A stretch of 32,679 nucleotides of DNA from LSCE01 sp050485425 (GCA_050485425.1 JBJHBJ010000056.1:1-32679); one strand, 5' to 3'; counted from the first letter of the stretch, positions 7,591 through 16,455 are shown. Notes: generated by a model not told the origin, from the letters alone. Program-made: numbers and translations.

Positions 7591-8445
7591 CTATTCCCTT
7601 TCCGAACGGGTTGACCGGAGCAGGATCCGGTCCATGGCGCTGGTGGACAGAAAACGCCTCAGATATCCGAAGGCGTACGTGGGAATGGTGACATAGTAGC
7701 GTGGCCTGGGGCGAGCATGTTCCAGCGCGTGCACCAGGCGTTTCAACACCGCTTCCGGCGGCAGCGTGAAGCCGGCAACCCTGTCCGGCGCGGTCAGCCG
7801 GCGTTCCATCGCCTCGTACTGTCGATGATGGACGCTCTTGCCGGCATCCACCCTGGCGCGGTAGTGGCGGTAGGCGTTGGCCCGGAAGGCGCTGCTGATG
7901 GGACCCGGTTCGATCAGGCAGACGTGGATGCCGCTGCCGGCGAGTTCCATGCGCAGCGTATCGGCCATCCCTTCCATGGCGAACTTGGAGGCGTTGTACG
8001 GGCCGCGATAGGGCAGGGCGGCGAATCCCAGCACGGAACTGTTGAAGACGATGCGGCCGTGACCCTGGCGGCGCATGGCCGGCAGAACCCGGGTGCAGAG
8101 TTCGTGGGCACCGAACAGATTGGTCTCGAACTGCGCTCGCAAGGCGTCCCGGGAGATGTCCTCCAGCGCGCCGGGCTGGCCGTAGCCGGCGTTGTTGAAC
8201 AACGCGTCCAGACGGCCTTCGGTGCGCACCAGGACTTGCTGCAGGGCGGCGCTGATACTGTCGGAGTCGTCCACGTCCAACAGCACCGACTCCAGGCCTT
8301 CGCGTTCCAGGCGGCGCACGTCGTCCCGCTTGCGGGCGCTGGCGAATACCCGCCAGCCACGAGCCTTGAGGCCGTGCGCGCAGGCGTAGCCAATGCCGGA
8401 AGAGCAGCCGGTGACCAGGACAGAGCGGGACGGGGCGTCCGACAT
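7591..8445 (-). CDS. short-chain dehydrogenase/reductase (SDR)
   Basis: A 284-residue classical SDR. The cofactor motif TGCSSGIG lies at residues 12-19, DVDD near 58, NNAGYG near 89, the catalytic Ser in NSSVLG and the catalytic pair in YNASK. EPGPISS closes the active site. SARKRDD after beta-2 suggests a basic pocket and therefore NADP(H). I chose ATG 8445, with GGAG 9 nt before it, over an upstream ATG that would add 17 residues. It precedes the LpxR-like gene by 4 nt. The substrate is unknown; relatives act on retinol- or steroid-like alcohols and ketones. Confidence 0.9.
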   Translation of the reverse strand: MSDAPSRSVLVTGCSSGIGYACAHGLKARGWRVFASARKRDDVRRLEREGLESVLLDVDDSDSISAALQQVLVRTEGRLDALFNNAGYGQPGALEDISRDALRAQFETNLFGAHELCTRVLPAMRRQGHGRIVFNSSVLGFAALPYRGPYNASKFAMEGMADTLRMELAGSGIHVCLIEPGPISSAFRANAYRHYRARVDAGKSVHHRQYEAMERRLTAPDRVAGFTLPPEAVLKRLVHALEHARPRPRYYVTIPTYAFGYLRRFLSTSAMDRILLRSTRSERE

Positions 8446-8532
8446 GCGACAAATCTCCGGGAAATCATGGACGATTGACGATAACATCTTCTCCACGATT
8501 TCCCCTCCCGGCCCCTCTCTGGTGCGCTTCCC

Positions 8533-8563
8533 TTGAGAGCATGACCGGCGAGACTCATATATC
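8533..8563 (+). promoter_or_regulatory. possible promoter of the fmdB-aspS unit
   Basis: TTGAGA at 8533-8538 and TATATC at 8558-8563 (spacer 19) are the best -35/-10 pair in the gap ahead of the zinc-ribbon gene. The match is partial and the spacer long. Confidence 0.3.
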
Positions 8564-8595
8564 AGCCGTTATTGTTCTTGCGAGGACTTTTAGTC

Positions 8596-8886
8596 ATGCC
8601 AATCTACGAATATCAGTGCGAAGCCTGTGGCCACGACCTGGAAGCCATCCAGAAGATGAGCGATGCGCCGCTGACCGAGTGTCCGGCCTGCGGCAAGCCG
8701 GCGCTACGCAAAAGGATCTCCGCGGCGGGTTTTCGCCTGAAGGGCGGTGGCTGGTACGAGACCGACTTCAAGTCGGGTAGCAAGCGCAACCTTGCCGGCG
8801 ACTCGGCCAAGAGCGGCTCGGACGGCAAGCCGGCGACGGAGAGCAAGAGCAGCTCCGCCGATTCCGGAAAGGCAGCCTCCGCCTGA
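8596..8886 (+). CDS. FmdB-family zinc-ribbon protein
   Basis: A 96-residue protein starting MPIYEYQCEACGHDLE, the standard opening of the FmdB putative regulatory family. Two CxxC knuckles, Cys8/Cys11 and Cys29/Cys32, form a small zinc ribbon. After about residue 60 the chain becomes a low-complexity Ser/Lys/Gly tail, likely disordered. The start at 8596 has GAGGA 9 nt upstream; the eight-residue extension before it lacks the family signature. The gene is commonly found just ahead of aspS, as here. No molecular function is established for the family. Confidence 0.9.
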   Translation: MPIYEYQCEACGHDLEAIQKMSDAPLTECPACGKPALRKRISAAGFRLKGGGWYETDFKSGSKRNLAGDSAKSGSDGKPATESKSSSADSGKAASA

Positions 8887-9046
8887 CACCGCTGTTCCCC
8901 GGTCATTCCGGGTTGCGCTTCCCTTGCGCCACCCGGAGTGACGCCTTACCATTCCTCGCCTTACCAGCATCCCCGGGAACCCGGATTGTTTTCCGCAGGG
9001 GCATGCGGCAACGCGTCATCGATCAACACACGGGCCGGACAGATTC

Positions 9047-10852
9047 ATGCGTACTCATTACTGCGGGCAGGTTACGGAAGAGCATCTGGACACCGAGGTG
9101 GAACTCTGCGGCTGGGTGCATCGGCGCCGCGACCACGGTGGCGTGATCTTCGTCGACCTGCGGGATCGCGAAGGCCTGGTGCAGGTGGTGTTCGACCCTG
9201 ATCGCGCCGAGGTATTCGCAACGGCGGAGCGGGTGCGCAGCGAGTTCGTGCTGCGCATTCGCGGCCGGGTGCGGCGCCGGCCAGCAGGCACCGAGAACGC
9301 ATCGCTGGTCACCGGCCAGATCGAGGTTCTGGGTCATGAGCTGGAGGTGCTCAACACCGCCAGGACACCGCCGTTCCAGTTGGACGAGGACACCGTGGGC
9401 GAGGATGTGCGCCTGCGTTACCGCTATGTGGATCTGCGCCGTCCGGAGATGCTCAACCGCATCCGCATGCGCGCCCGGGTGACCGGCCAGCTCCGCGCCT
9501 ACCTCGACGGCCACGGTTTCCTGGATATCGAAACCCCGATGCTGACACGCGCCACGCCCGAGGGCGCGCGGGACTACCTGGTCCCCAGCCGCGTGCATCC
9601 GGGACAGTTCTATGCACTTCCCCAGTCGCCCCAGCTGTTCAAGCAGTTGCTGATGATGTCCGGCATGGACCGGTACTACCAGATCGTCCGCTGCTTCCGC
9701 GACGAGGATCTGCGGGCTGACCGTCAACCCGAATTCACCCAACTGGATATCGAGACCTCGTTCCTGGGCGAGGAGCAGATCATGCAGTTGATGGAAGGCA
9801 TGATCCGCCAGCTATTCAGCCAGGAACTGGGCGTTACCCTGCCGGATCCGTTTCCACGCATGAGCTACCAGGAAGCGGTGGACCGCTTCGGCATCGACCG
9901 CCCCGACCTGCGCATTCCGCTGGAGCTGGTGGAAGTCGCCGACCTGATGGCAGGCGTGGACTTCAAGGTCTTCGCCGGGCCGGCGCAGGATCCGAAGGGC
10001 AGGGTGGCTGCGCTGCGGGTGCCGGCCGGCGGGGAACTGACCCGCAAGGAGATCGACGACTACACCAGGTTTGTCGGGCGGTACGGCGCCAAGGGGCTGG
10101 CCTACATCAAGGTCAACGATCCCGGCAAAGGAACCGAAGGGTTGCAGTCGCCGATTCTCAAGTTCCTCACCGAAGACGCCATCCAGGGCATCCTGCAGCG
10201 TACCAGCGCGCAAGCCGGCGACCTGATCTTCTTCGGCGCCGACAAGGCGAAGATCGTGAACGAGGCGCTGGGGGCGCTGCGGGTCAGGCTGGGCCATGAT
10301 CGCGGGCTGGTGCAGGGCGACTGGCAGCCGCTGTGGGTGGTGGATTTCCCGATGTTCGAATACGACGACAAGGACGGCCGTCTGTACGCGCTTCACCACC
10401 CGTTCACCGCACCGCAGGTGGCCAGCGTCGAGGAACTGCGGGAAGGTGATCCGGAAAAGCTCCTTTCCCGAGCGTATGATATGGTACTGAACGGCACCGA
10501 GATCGGCGGCGGTTCCATTCGTATCCATCGCCCGGACATGCAGCAGGCAGTTCTCGGCCTGCTGGGCATCGGCGAGGAGGAAGCGCGCGAGAAGTTCGGC
10601 TTCCTGCTCGAAGCGCTGGACTACGGTGCGCCGCCGCACGGTGGTATCGCTTTCGGGCTCGACCGGCTGGTGATGCTGATGAGCGGCGCCGCTTCCATTC
10701 GCGACGTGATGGCGTTCCCGAAAACGCAGACCGCGAGCTGCCTGCTGACCGAGGCGCCGTCAACGGTCAGCGAGGACCAGTTGCGCGAGCTGAGCATTCG
10801 GCTGCGGCGTGTGGCGACCGAATCCGCACAGGACGGATCGGAGACGGAATAG
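9047..10852 (+). CDS. aspS: aspartyl-tRNA synthetase, probably non-discriminating (Asp/Asn)
   Basis: A 601-residue class IIb synthetase that charges tRNA with aspartate. The N-terminal OB-fold anticodon domain (1-105) contains CGWVHRRRDHGGVIF. Motif 2 includes FRDEDLRADRQPEFTQLD, and motif 3 includes GIAFGLDRLVML. The bacterial GAD insertion lies between them. His30 and Gly81 align with His31 and Gly82 of Pseudomonas aeruginosa AspRS, residues tied to charging both tRNA-Asp and tRNA-Asn; E. coli has Leu at the first. This would require GatCAB to make Asn-tRNA. The ATG at 9047 gives the conserved MRTHYCG start. Confidence 0.97.
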   Translation: MRTHYCGQVTEEHLDTEVELCGWVHRRRDHGGVIFVDLRDREGLVQVVFDPDRAEVFATAERVRSEFVLRIRGRVRRRPAGTENASLVTGQIEVLGHELEVLNTARTPPFQLDEDTVGEDVRLRYRYVDLRRPEMLNRIRMRARVTGQLRAYLDGHGFLDIETPMLTRATPEGARDYLVPSRVHPGQFYALPQSPQLFKQLLMMSGMDRYYQIVRCFRDEDLRADRQPEFTQLDIETSFLGEEQIMQLMEGMIRQLFSQELGVTLPDPFPRMSYQEAVDRFGIDRPDLRIPLELVEVADLMAGVDFKVFAGPAQDPKGRVAALRVPAGGELTRKEIDDYTRFVGRYGAKGLAYIKVNDPGKGTEGLQSPILKFLTEDAIQGILQRTSAQAGDLIFFGADKAKIVNEALGALRVRLGHDRGLVQGDWQPLWVVDFPMFEYDDKDGRLYALHHPFTAPQVASVEELREGDPEKLLSRAYDMVLNGTEIGGGSIRIHRPDMQQAVLGLLGIGEEEAREKFGFLLEALDYGAPPHGGIAFGLDRLVMLMSGAASIRDVMAFPKTQTASCLLTEAPSTVSEDQLRELSIRLRRVATESAQDGSETE

Positions 10853-10858
10853 GCGGCA

Positions 10859-13111
10859 ATGCTCCGGCATTGCCCCACCGGAGCATTGCAGGTCGCGGCA
10901 CGCACGACGCGTCGAATAACAAGAGATCGGGTGGGAGTGACAACATTGGGGCAGGGATCTGGGGTTGCCGTGCCGGATACGTACGAGCTGGCGCGACGCA
11001 AGGATTTTCTCGAACTCACCGTGCAGGATGCCCAACTGCTGGCGGACCTGGGGCAACGGCTCCAACCCGCCGACCGGGAAGCGTTCCTCCAGCGGTTCTT
11101 CGACCACTTCCTGGGCTTTCCCGAGACATCCTCGGTGCTCGCCTCCGAACAGGAGGCGGGCCGTCTGCGCGCGCATCTGGCCAACTATTTCCTGGAACTC
11201 ACCGGCGGCGAGTACGGCGAACGCTACGCCAGCAATCGCAGGCTGGTGGGGGAAGTCCACCAGCGGCGGGGGCTGGACGCCAAGTGGTACCTCGGTGCCT
11301 ACGGCAAGTACTTGCGCGAGCTGCTTCCTTCGGTCTTCGCGCTCTACGAGGCTGAGCCGGAAAAACGGGTGACGGTGCTGCAGGCCCTGCACAAGGTCCT
11401 GTTCCTGGATATGTCGCTGGTCATGGAAACCTACATGCAGGCCGATCAGCGGGCCGTGCGCAACCGGGAGACGCGGCTGCGGCAGGTTCATCGCCTGGCC
11501 GCCATCGGCAGTTGGGAGTGGCTTCCGGAGAGCCGCACCATGCATCTGTCGGATGATGCGGCCCGCCTGTTCGGCTTGCCACCCGGCGCCGGCAGTATGC
11601 ACGTCACGCGGCTACTGGAGCTGGTGCACGAGGATGACCGGCCTGGGCTGCAGGCGGCCTTCGAGCGGGCGGTGACGGAAGGGGTGCCGTTCCAGCTGGT
11701 ACTCCGGGTCCGGCTGCCCAATACGGAGCTGCGCTACCTGAAACACTATGCCGAGCCGGTGCGTGGTCCGCAGGGCGTGGCCGTGCTGGGCGCCGTCCAG
11801 GATATCAGCGATCAGTACCGCACTCAGCGCCAGCTGGACTGGATGACACGCCACGACCCGCTGACCGGGCTGGCCAACATGTCCAGCGCGCTGGGAGCGC
11901 TGGAGCATCGGTTGGCGGAAGCGGCCCGCCACCGCGGAGAGCTGGGCGTGCTGATGGTGGGTCTGGACCGGCTGCGCCGCATCAACGACGGGCTGGGCCG
12001 TGACGTGGGCGACCGCCTGCTGCGCCTGTGCGCCAAGCGACTGCAGCGTGCCTTCCCCGCGCACCTGGTGGCGCGGGTCAGCGGCGACGAATTCCTGCTG
12101 GTGCCGCTGGGACAGATGACCACGGACCTGGAGCGACTGGCCGAGCGGGTCATGGGGCTGTTCCGGCTGCCCGTGCAGATCGCCGGTCACGAGATGCCGA
12201 TCAGTGCCAGCGTCGGTGCCGTGCGGTTGTGCGGCCAGGAGATGGCGGCCAGGGAAGTGATTCGCGGTGTGACCAGTGCCTTGTACCGGGCCAAGGCGGC
12301 CGGAGGGCGGACCTGGCGTCTGTTCGATCCCGACCTGGATGTGGAGCGCACCGGCGAACTGGGGCTCGAGGCGCGGTTGCGGCGGGCGCTGGAAACCGGT
12401 GAGTTCCGTCTGCACTACCAGCCGCAGTTCAACGTTGCGGACGGGCGGCTGTGTGGCCTGGAAGCCCTGCTTCGCTGGCAGTCGGACCAGGGCCTGCAGT
12501 CCCCGGCTGGGTTCCTTGCCGTGCTGGAGGAGACCGGCCTGATCGTCGAGGTGGGCCGGTTCGTGGTGCGCCAGGCCTGTCAGCAGATTGCCGCCTGGAT
12601 ACGCGATGGACTGGCTCCGCCCCGGGTGGCGGTCAACATATCGCCGCTGCAACTCTCCGATCCGGATTTCGTTGCCTGCGTTTCCGAGGCGCTCGCCGAC
12701 GCGGCGATCCCGCCCGGCGCACTGGAACTGGAGCTTACCGAACACGCGGTGATCCAGTCGCCGGAACAGGCGCAGAAACACCTGGAAGCCTGCAAGGGGC
12801 TGGGTGTCAGTATTGCCATGGATGATTTCGGCACCGGCTATTCCTCATTGTCCTACCTCAAGCGCCTGCCGCTCGACTGCGTGAAGATGGACAAATCCTT
12901 TGTCGTCGACCTGCCGGGTGATGCCGGCAATGTCGCCCTCACCCGCGCGGTGATCGCCATGGCCCACGGCCTCGGCCTGCGCGTGGTGGCCGAAGGCGTG
13001 GAGAACACCGGCCAAATGGAGTTTCTCCAGAGCCAGCGTTGCGACGTGGTGCAGGGTTTCCTGCTGGGCAGGCCGGTGCCGCCGGAACAGGTCAGGCAGC
13101 TATTCGATTAG
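10859..13111 (+). CDS. globin-coupled PAS-GGDEF-EAL cyclic-di-GMP enzyme
   Basis: Up to 750 residues in four domains. A globin-coupled sensor (about 40-200) has the proximal haem His134 in GEVHQRRGLDAKWYLGAY. A PAS domain (about 205-320) is followed by GGDEF (about 325-490) and EAL (about 500-745). The GGDEF signature is SGDEF (408-412) and lacks an RxxD inhibitory site, so cyclase activity may be weak. The EAL domain has EALLRW, NISPLQL, ELTEH, DDFGTGYSSL and AEGVEN, so phosphodiesterase activity is likely. It probably links oxygen or another haem ligand to c-di-GMP. The start is uncertain: ATG 10859, 6 nt after aspS, or in-frame GTGs at 10931, 10937 or 10970. Confidence 0.93.
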   Translation: MLRHCPTGALQVAARTTRRITRDRVGVTTLGQGSGVAVPDTYELARRKDFLELTVQDAQLLADLGQRLQPADREAFLQRFFDHFLGFPETSSVLASEQEAGRLRAHLANYFLELTGGEYGERYASNRRLVGEVHQRRGLDAKWYLGAYGKYLRELLPSVFALYEAEPEKRVTVLQALHKVLFLDMSLVMETYMQADQRAVRNRETRLRQVHRLAAIGSWEWLPESRTMHLSDDAARLFGLPPGAGSMHVTRLLELVHEDDRPGLQAAFERAVTEGVPFQLVLRVRLPNTELRYLKHYAEPVRGPQGVAVLGAVQDISDQYRTQRQLDWMTRHDPLTGLANMSSALGALEHRLAEAARHRGELGVLMVGLDRLRRINDGLGRDVGDRLLRLCAKRLQRAFPAHLVARVSGDEFLLVPLGQMTTDLERLAERVMGLFRLPVQIAGHEMPISASVGAVRLCGQEMAAREVIRGVTSALYRAKAAGGRTWRLFDPDLDVERTGELGLEARLRRALETGEFRLHYQPQFNVADGRLCGLEALLRWQSDQGLQSPAGFLAVLEETGLIVEVGRFVVRQACQQIAAWIRDGLAPPRVAVNISPLQLSDPDFVACVSEALADAAIPPGALELELTEHAVIQSPEQAQKHLEACKGLGVSIAMDDFGTGYSSLSYLKRLPLDCVKMDKSFVVDLPGDAGNVALTRAVIAMAHGLGLRVVAEGVENTGQMEFLQSQRCDVVQGFLLGRPVPPEQVRQLFD

Positions 13112-14562
13112 AACGTCGACAGGCCGGTGGCTTCCATGATCCGGTATTGCCAGTACTTCCAGGCGGGCCGGTCGCCGAGTTCCGCGTAGGGCAGGCTGGC
13201 CAGCCTGCCGTCCTCATTGCCCCAGCGCCGTTCGAAGTACTGCCGGGCGGATTCCAGTGCGGCATGGGAAGGTTCGCCGCGCAGCAGAACGCTGGTTTCC
13301 AGATTCAGGTCGTCCAGGTTGCGGCGGGTGAAATTCGCGGATCCGAGTATCAGTGTTCGCGTGCCGTCGCTGCCGCTGTGCAGCAGCAACTTGCTGTGGC
13401 ACTGCTCGCCGCGGGTATGGCACCAGCGCACGGTAATGCCCGCCTCGTGCAACTCTGCCCCCACATCACGGTTGGGGACGCCGTCCTTCTTCTGCCCGAA
13501 GGCGTCCCGGTTCGGGTCCAGCAACACTCTGAGTTCCACGTCACGCCGGTGCGCCTGCAGCAGGGCGTCGGTCAGCGGCCGGTGGGAGAGATAGAAAACG
13601 GCGATGTCGATGCGGTCGCCCTGGCCAGCCGCGTCTACCACGTCGAGCAGTGCGTCGCGGATCCTGCCTTCGGTCAACACCTGCAGGTAGGTTTCTTCCT
13701 GGCCGGCCGCGTGCTCGGGTGGCGCGTTGTCGACCAGCGGCAGGGCGTGGCCCGAATAGGCCGCCACGGCGCGTTCGCTTCCCAGCAGATCCAGCGCCGC
13801 GGCGCCGGAAAAGCGCAAGGCGACATTGCCGTGGCGGCTGCTGGCGTCGTGCGGATTGGCAGAGGTGACCATGGCCGTCCAGTCGTCGCCTTCGTCCACC
13901 ACCAGGGTCTTGCGGTGATTGGCGTTGAAGTTCAGCAGTTCCAGATAGCTGCGCAGGGTAACCTCACCAGGCCCCAGCGGGTTGGGAAGCCAGCCGCCGC
14001 CGGCATCATTGCCCAGCCAGCGACAACACCAATGCCACAGGCCGGACCAGGCGGGGTTGGAGGCACGCTGGTGGCTCAGATCCGTCAGGATCACGTCCAC
14101 TCCCGCTTCCTCCAGTGCCGTGAAGTGAGAGGATTCCAGTCCTCCGTAGAGCGTGTTGAGCGGGTCCGTGATCACCACGGCCTGCAACGCCGGCACGTCG
14201 CGCTTGCGTCGCACCAGGGCTTCGGTCAACTCGGCGGAGAGCGGGCGATGCCCGTCTGCCGCCTCCCCGGCGAAGTCGTTGAACAGGAACATGTCAAGGA
14301 CCACCAGCTGTTCGGACTGCCCGATGAGCCGCAGGATTTCGTCGAAGATGACGTGGTCCAGTTGCTGTTCGCCCTCGGCATTGACGAAGGTCTCGTCGGC
14401 CAGGAAGGCGACCGATTCGGCGGCCCGCGGCGGACCGGCCTCCCCCACGCCGTCCGGCAAGGGCTTGAAGGACTGGTAGACGGCCATGGCCAGGTAGGCG
14501 AGCAGCGCAGTGGCGGCGAGCCAGCGCAGGGGGTTGATGCGACGGCGGTGTGTCCGGTCCAT
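13108..14562 (-). CDS. membrane-anchored phospholipase D-like protein (two HKD motifs)
   Basis: A 484-residue PLD-superfamily protein. One N-terminal membrane segment (about 12-30) after a basic stretch suggests a signal anchor with a periplasmic catalytic part. HKD motif 1 is NHRKTLVVD (His216, Lys218, Asp223), followed by TSANP. Motif 2 is QCHSKLLLHS (His389, Lys391) followed by GSANF; the usual Asp is Ser396. Both catalytic His/Lys pairs are present. The family includes cardiolipin synthases and other phosphatidyl transferases, and the substrate is not evident here. Its 3' end overlaps the convergent EAL-domain gene by 4 nt. The ATG at 14562 follows a GGGAG site. Confidence 0.88.
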   Translation of the reverse strand: MDRTHRRRINPLRWLAATALLAYLAMAVYQSFKPLPDGVGEAGPPRAAESVAFLADETFVNAEGEQQLDHVIFDEILRLIGQSEQLVVLDMFLFNDFAGEAADGHRPLSAELTEALVRRKRDVPALQAVVITDPLNTLYGGLESSHFTALEEAGVDVILTDLSHQRASNPAWSGLWHWCCRWLGNDAGGGWLPNPLGPGEVTLRSYLELLNFNANHRKTLVVDEGDDWTAMVTSANPHDASSRHGNVALRFSGAAALDLLGSERAVAAYSGHALPLVDNAPPEHAAGQEETYLQVLTEGRIRDALLDVVDAAGQGDRIDIAVFYLSHRPLTDALLQAHRRDVELRVLLDPNRDAFGQKKDGVPNRDVGAELHEAGITVRWCHTRGEQCHSKLLLHSGSDGTRTLILGSANFTRRNLDDLNLETSVLLRGEPSHAALESARQYFERRWGNEDGRLASLPYAELGDRPAWKYWQYRIMEATGLSTF

Positions 14563-14715
14563 GTGGCTCCCTCGGGGTCAGGGGAGACAGGGTACGGATT
14601 TTTGGTGGCCATGTCGCCGTCCGGCCGGGATTATCCCGTGGGGCAGGGGGCTGGTCAGCGGGCACCTGCTGTGATGAACTGGACGGCCACACTGGCAGAC
14701 GGGATGTGCGACACC

Positions 14716-15582
14716 ATGACCCAGCCCCCCTGGATGCGCCCGGAAGTCAGGCGCGCCTTCGACCCCGAACGCATCGTCCAGGTCACACCGCTGCTCCGGC
14801 GCATCACCGCGCCCAATCCCGGCATGATGACCGGCCCCGGAACCAATACCTGGCTGGTGGGAAGCGAGCAGGTGGCCGTGGTGGATCCGGGGCCGGACGA
14901 TGCCGGCCATATCGAGCGGGTGGCGCGAGCGGGCGGCGGACGTATTCGCTGGATTCTGGTGACCCACACCCATCCCGACCACTCGCCGGGCAGCCGTCGA
15001 CTGGCGGAACTGACCGGGGCGCCCGTGCTGGCCCACGCGATCCGCCTGCAGGGGGTCAGTGATCGCGAGTTCCGGCCCGATGTGACGCTGGAAGACGGCG
15101 ACCGGGTCCGCTGCCGGGAGTTCAGCCTGCGGGCGCTGCATACGCCGGGGCATGCTGCCAACCATCTCTGCTTCCTGCTCGAAGATGAGAGGATTCTTAT
15201 TGCCGGCGATCAGGTCATGGACAGGGTGACGGTCGTGATCTCGCCGCCGGACGGTGATATGCAGGCCTACCTGGACTCGCTCCACCGGCTCAAGGCGCTG
15301 GGCCTGAGGGCCATCGCGCCGGCGCATGGCCGTCTGCTGGAGGAGCCGGAGGCGCTCCTCCAGGGCATCATCGATCACCGGATGGAGCGTGAGGCCATGG
15401 TGATGGAGGCCGTGCGTGCCGGCGAACGGTTGATACCGGACATGGTACGGCGTATCTACGTGGATGTGCCGCAGCCCCTGCACCGGGTCGCCGAAGGCTC
15501 GGTGCACGCCCATCTGCTGAAGCTTCGGCACGAGGGCCGGGTAACCGGCGAGAGCCGGGACGGCCCCTGGCAACCGGCCTGA
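14716..15582 (+). CDS. metallo-beta-lactamase-fold hydrolase (LACTB2-like)
   Basis: A 288-residue MBL-fold protein. The metal motif THTHPDHS gives His84, His86, Asp88 and His89; His146 (HTPGHAANH), Asp165 (GDQVM) and His204 (PAHGR) complete a dinuclear site. PNPGMMTGPGTNTWLVG is typical of the LACTB2-like group. The C-terminal about 80 residues resemble that group's winged-helix tail. Human LACTB2 is an endoribonuclease; the bacterial substrate is unknown. The open frame runs far upstream over the PLD gene as a shadow. I chose ATG 14716; ATGs at 14704 and 14674 would add 4 or 14 residues. Confidence 0.88.
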   Translation: MTQPPWMRPEVRRAFDPERIVQVTPLLRRITAPNPGMMTGPGTNTWLVGSEQVAVVDPGPDDAGHIERVARAGGGRIRWILVTHTHPDHSPGSRRLAELTGAPVLAHAIRLQGVSDREFRPDVTLEDGDRVRCREFSLRALHTPGHAANHLCFLLEDERILIAGDQVMDRVTVVISPPDGDMQAYLDSLHRLKALGLRAIAPAHGRLLEEPEALLQGIIDHRMEREAMVMEAVRAGERLIPDMVRRIYVDVPQPLHRVAEGSVHAHLLKLRHEGRVTGESRDGPWQPA

Positions 15583-15600
15583 TACCGGGGGAGTAGGGCG

Positions 15601-16140
15601 ATGAGCAATCGAGAGACAGCAACACTGGGCGGAGGCTGCTTCTGGTGCCTGGAAGCGGTGTATCAGCGCATTCGCGGTGTCGAGCGGGTGGTTTCCGGCT
15701 ATGCCGGCGGCAAGCGGCCCAATCCGACCTACCAGCAGGTCTGTTCCGGGGCGACCGGTCATGCCGAAGTGGTACAGCTGACGTTCGACCCGGAGCAGGT
15801 GAGCTACGAAACGCTGCTGAAGATCTTCTTCACCATCCACGATCCCACGCAACGGAATCGGCAGGGGAATGATATCGGGACACAATACCGTTCAGTGATC
15901 TTCCATCACGATCAACAGCAGGCCGAGACGGCGCGTGCCGTGATTCGCGAAATCGGCGAGCAGGGTCTGTGGCCGGATGAGGTGGTCACCGAGCTGAAGC
16001 CGTTGGATGTGTTCTACCCGGCCGAGGCATATCACCAGAACTATTTCCGCAACAATCCGGGGCAGCCATACTGCCAGGTCGTGGTGTCGCCAAAGGTGGT
16101 CAAGGCCAGGCGGGAGTTCCAGTCCGTCTTCGTCGACTGA
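15601..16140 (+). CDS. msrA: peptide methionine (S)-sulfoxide reductase MsrA
   Basis: A 179-residue enzyme that reduces methionine-S-sulfoxide in proteins using thioredoxin. The catalytic motif GGCFWCLEAVY holds the nucleophilic Cys13, with an additional Cys16 making a CxxC variant rather than the more usual GCFWG. GYAGG, SGATGHAEVV, FFTIHDPTQ, GNDIGTQYRS and YHQNYF are all family motifs. GGGGGAG lies 8-9 nt before ATG 15601, and the MBL gene ends 18 nt upstream, so the two may share a transcript. A hairpin follows 7 nt after the stop. Confidence 0.96.
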   Translation: MSNRETATLGGGCFWCLEAVYQRIRGVERVVSGYAGGKRPNPTYQQVCSGATGHAEVVQLTFDPEQVSYETLLKIFFTIHDPTQRNRQGNDIGTQYRSVIFHHDQQQAETARAVIREIGEQGLWPDEVVTELKPLDVFYPAEAYHQNYFRNNPGQPYCQVVVSPKVVKARREFQSVFVD

Positions 16141-16179
16141 AACGAAAGACCGCCCCAGGCGCGATGCCGTGGGGCGGTC
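16141..16179 (-). terminator. hairpin terminator serving the small minus-strand gene, possibly bidirectional
   Basis: GACCGCCCCA (16148-16157) and TGGGGCGGTC (16170-16179) form a perfect 10-bp stem with a 12-nt loop. On the minus strand TTTCGTT follows, a moderate U-tract ending the 57-residue gene. On the plus strand there is no T-run, but the stem lies 7 nt after msrA and could also end that message. Confidence 0.7.
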
Positions 16180-16236
16180 AGGAATATCGACTGGTACGCA
16201 TGCTACCGGTCTCCATTCAGCGCCTTTTCAGGCAGG

Positions 16237-16410
16237 TCATGCCGCGGCCGGGCGGCGGTGAAGCAGACGAGCCACCTTGCGGCTGATCAGCATTGCCACA
16301 TCGGCGAACGCCTCGCTGCGGAGCAAGTCCGCCTCCGCGCGAACCAGGTCCAGCCGCGCCGGCGTAGCCGGTGCCCGCTCATCCCGGCGAAGTTCACGAC
16401 GATCCTGCAT
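16237..16410 (-). CDS. small hypothetical protein (57 aa)
   Basis: A 57-residue basic protein with no signal peptide or membrane segment. The central part (LVRAEADLLRSEAFADVAMLISRKV split by no break, about 22-47) looks like one or two amphipathic helices. It recalls small proteobacterial proteins with an A-x-x-LR-x-EA helix, such as the RSP_7527 type, but I would not assign it. GAGGAG lies about 8 nt before ATG 16410, the strongest reason to call it real. A hairpin terminator follows its stop, and a 17-bp palindrome sits 28 nt upstream of the ATG. Function unknown. Confidence 0.65.
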   Translation of the reverse strand: MQDRRELRRDERAPATPARLDLVRAEADLLRSEAFADVAMLISRKVARLLHRRPAAA

Positions 16411-16438
16411 GATGAGAACTCCTCTTGTGGAACATGAA

Positions 16439-16455
16439 ATGTTGCACTGCAACAT
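16439..16455. promoter_or_regulatory. 17-bp perfect palindrome, candidate operator
   Basis: ATGTTGCACTGCAACAT is a perfect palindrome around a central C, in the leader of the 57-residue gene. TTGCA-type dyads of this kind resemble sites described for PhaR-like regulators of polyhydroxyalkanoate granule genes; that link is inference. Its right arm also forms part of a second inverted repeat with 16481-16489. Confidence 0.6.

Noticed and set aside
11612..12781. 389-codon minus-strand open frame inside the GGDEF-EAL gene
   Set aside because: Gln/His/Arg-rich shadow composition with no domain; the plus strand has clear GGDEF and EAL motifs.
13039..14715. Very long plus-strand frame (847 codons) starting inside the EAL gene and joined to the MBL protein
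   Set aside because: Only the last 288 residues carry protein-family motifs; the first part is antisense to the PLD-like gene, whose HKD motifs show it is the real reading.
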